Shown piece by piece: positions 55,379-56,272 of a stretch of DNA of 56,272 nucleotides. Source of the stretch: a virus. Each line of letters starts with the position of its first letter. Position 1 is the stretch's first letter. The stretch is taken from positions 1 to 56,272 of the IMG/VR virus record IMGVR_UViG_3300031576_000051, one strand, 5' to 3'. Both the position numbers and the translations under genes were made by a program. The notes beneath the pieces are model-generated. The model searched no databases and was not told where the DNA came from. It saw nothing but the letters and a program-made list of their open reading frames with translations.

Positions 55379-55678
55379 TCAGAAGACCTCCATGCAGCGC
55401 CAGGCGCGATCCCCACCGGTGATGAGGCAACCGCCGGGCACGAAGGCGCGCGTGGGCTGGAAGAGGGCGAACTCGTACCAGTCCATGGTCGCCCACTTCG
55501 ACAAGAGCCGAGCCCGCCCGACCGCCGGAGGGGGACGTGGACGAGCTTCGGCGGGCGATGTTCTGCCCTTGAAACGTACGACGTGACGGTCGAGCTTGCG
55601 AGACGGATCCTCGGCGCGTGCGATTCGCCGATCGATGACCGAACGAACCGCCTCGCGCCTGGCCTCGATCTGGCTCAT
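55379..55678 (-). CDS. Small protein between TerS and TerL
   Basis: A 99-residue protein from ATG 55678 (ATGA overlap with TerS), ending just at the TerL start. The first half is basic and helical (QIEARREAVRSVIDRRIARA); the second has WYEFALFQPTRAFVPGGCLI. No family is recognised, but its overlaps on both sides support that it is real. Confidence 0.6.
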   Translation of the reverse strand: MSQIEARREAVRSVIDRRIARAEDPSRKLDRHVVRFKGRTSPAEARPRPPPAVGRARLLSKWATMDWYEFALFQPTRAFVPGGCLITGGDRAWRCMEVF

Positions 55679-56205
55679 GCTTCGACGACCAGGCGGGGCG
55701 GGCCGAAGAGGGGCACGTCCTCCTTGGCCTCCTCGTCGTCGCCGCCTTTGGACGTCGCCTTCTCCGGACCTGGCGCCGAGATCCGTGAGCGCGACGACGG
55801 AGTGAGTCCGAACTCCTGCGCGTAGCGGAGGCACTCGGCCCTCGCCTCCTTCGCGACCCTGATCATCGGGTGAACGCGACGCATCTTCGATCCCTTGATG
55901 ACGGGAGCCATCAGGCTCTTGTTCGTCTCCAGCGTCGCGCGGATGCAGACGCTCACGGTCGAGCAGTAGTTGCCGAGCGCCAGAAGGTCCGCGTCGGTCA
56001 GCACGCGAACGTTGTCAAGCATCGGAACGATGCGGTTCCACTCCTCGAGCCCGTAAGAATCGAGGAACTCCGGAGGCGTGAGCCTCGAGATGCGAGGAAG
56101 TTTCATCTCATCGGTGCGAGTCCTGTGCTTGCGGAGAGTCCCGCGAGCCTTCTTCACTGCCGTGGGAATCGGACGGCGCCCGCTGCGCCCTTTCTTGCCT
56201 GCCAT
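55675..56205 (-). CDS. Terminase small subunit, P27 family
   Basis: A 176-residue protein. GRSGRRPIPTAVKKARGTLR at the start, LTDADLLALGNYCSTVSVC, VHPMIRVAKEARAECLRYAQ and EFGLTPSSRSRI are the signature of the P27 family. It recognises the packaging site and recruits TerL. GGAGGAA precedes its ATG. The HNH gene would lie directly upstream if the map is circular. Confidence 0.9.
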   Translation of the reverse strand: MAGKKGRSGRRPIPTAVKKARGTLRKHRTRTDEMKLPRISRLTPPEFLDSYGLEEWNRIVPMLDNVRVLTDADLLALGNYCSTVSVCIRATLETNKSLMAPVIKGSKMRRVHPMIRVAKEARAECLRYAQEFGLTPSSRSRISAPGPEKATSKGGDDEEAKEDVPLFGPPRLVVEA

Positions 56206-56272
56206 GATGTTCCTCCTTCAGCCACTTCCAACCTTTTTGGAAGAGGATTTTCTGGTTGTGTACGTCGAAAAC
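56206..56272. other. Junction region, right part, with hairpin
   Basis: CTTCCAA (56225-56231) pairs with TTGGAAG (56237-56243) around CCTTT, upstream of the small terminase gene. It continues into positions 1-150 if the map is circular. Location suggests a cos/pac-linked site or a leader hairpin of the packaging operon; neither is proven. Confidence 0.4.

Overview
This 56,272-base window looks like a complete or near-complete genome of a tailed double-stranded DNA phage of siphovirus type, with an HK97-fold capsid. Base composition is high in G+C (roughly two thirds by eye), with strong G/C preference at third codon positions. The host is not identifiable. A metallopeptidase endolysin and a possible outer-membrane lipoprotein in the lysis region point to a Gram-negative host. 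I found no integrase, repressor or partition gene, so a temperate lifestyle is not supported.

The layout is two opposed blocks. Positions 1309-30252 hold about 55 small, tightly packed rightward genes, many overlapping by 4 bases (ATGA, GTGA or TTGA). Positions 30413-56205 hold the leftward structural and lysis genes. The blocks converge at 30253-30412. Two further leftward genes (541-1026 and the HNH nuclease 151-537) lie at the left edge. An HNH gene normally sits beside the small terminase gene, which here is at the right edge (55675-56205). The window is therefore most simply a circular map opened between HNH and TerS, or a linear genome whose ends lie there. The main divergent control region would be 1027-1308.

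The rightward block contains a replication core: Toprim-like/SF3 primase-helicase (2519), family A DNA polymerase with 3'-5' exonuclease (10988), Cas4/RecB-type nuclease (13520), VRR-NUC nuclease (17355) overlapping an SNF2 helicase (17572), and a conserved zinc-containing protein (8696). It also holds a nucleotide and DNA-modification set: MT-A70 methyltransferase (14951), DUF5664 protein (16137), deoxyribosyltransferase-like protein (16711), an MBD4-like mismatch glycosylase (24608), a MazG-like pyrophosphohydrolase (26240), a C5-cytosine methyltransferase (26998), a thymidylate-synthase-family enzyme carrying the Asp expected for dCMP rather than dUMP (28359), and dCMP deaminase (29722). 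Read together, 24.6-30.3 kb could be a cytosine-modification island with its own deamination-repair glycosylase. This is the most interesting hypothesis in the window.

Non-coding structure is concentrated at 19.5-26.2 kb. It includes a 465-base A+T-richer region with repeated CCCATGAG words and palindromes, two sequence-related leader elements (21841 and 23593), strong hairpins before 22398 and 24164, and a two-part element with a 16-bp perfect stem at 26091-26216. A shortened tRNA-like sequence lies at 9772-9838.

The leftward block runs in standard order: TerS, small ORF, TerL, membrane protein, portal, protease, capsid, decoration-like protein, connectors, an unusual signal-peptide beta-helix protein, tail terminator, tail tube, two paralogous beta proteins, tail chaperones with a textbook GGGAAAC -1 slip site, tape measure, distal tail, hub, lysis genes, and a fibre with nine HxH repeats.
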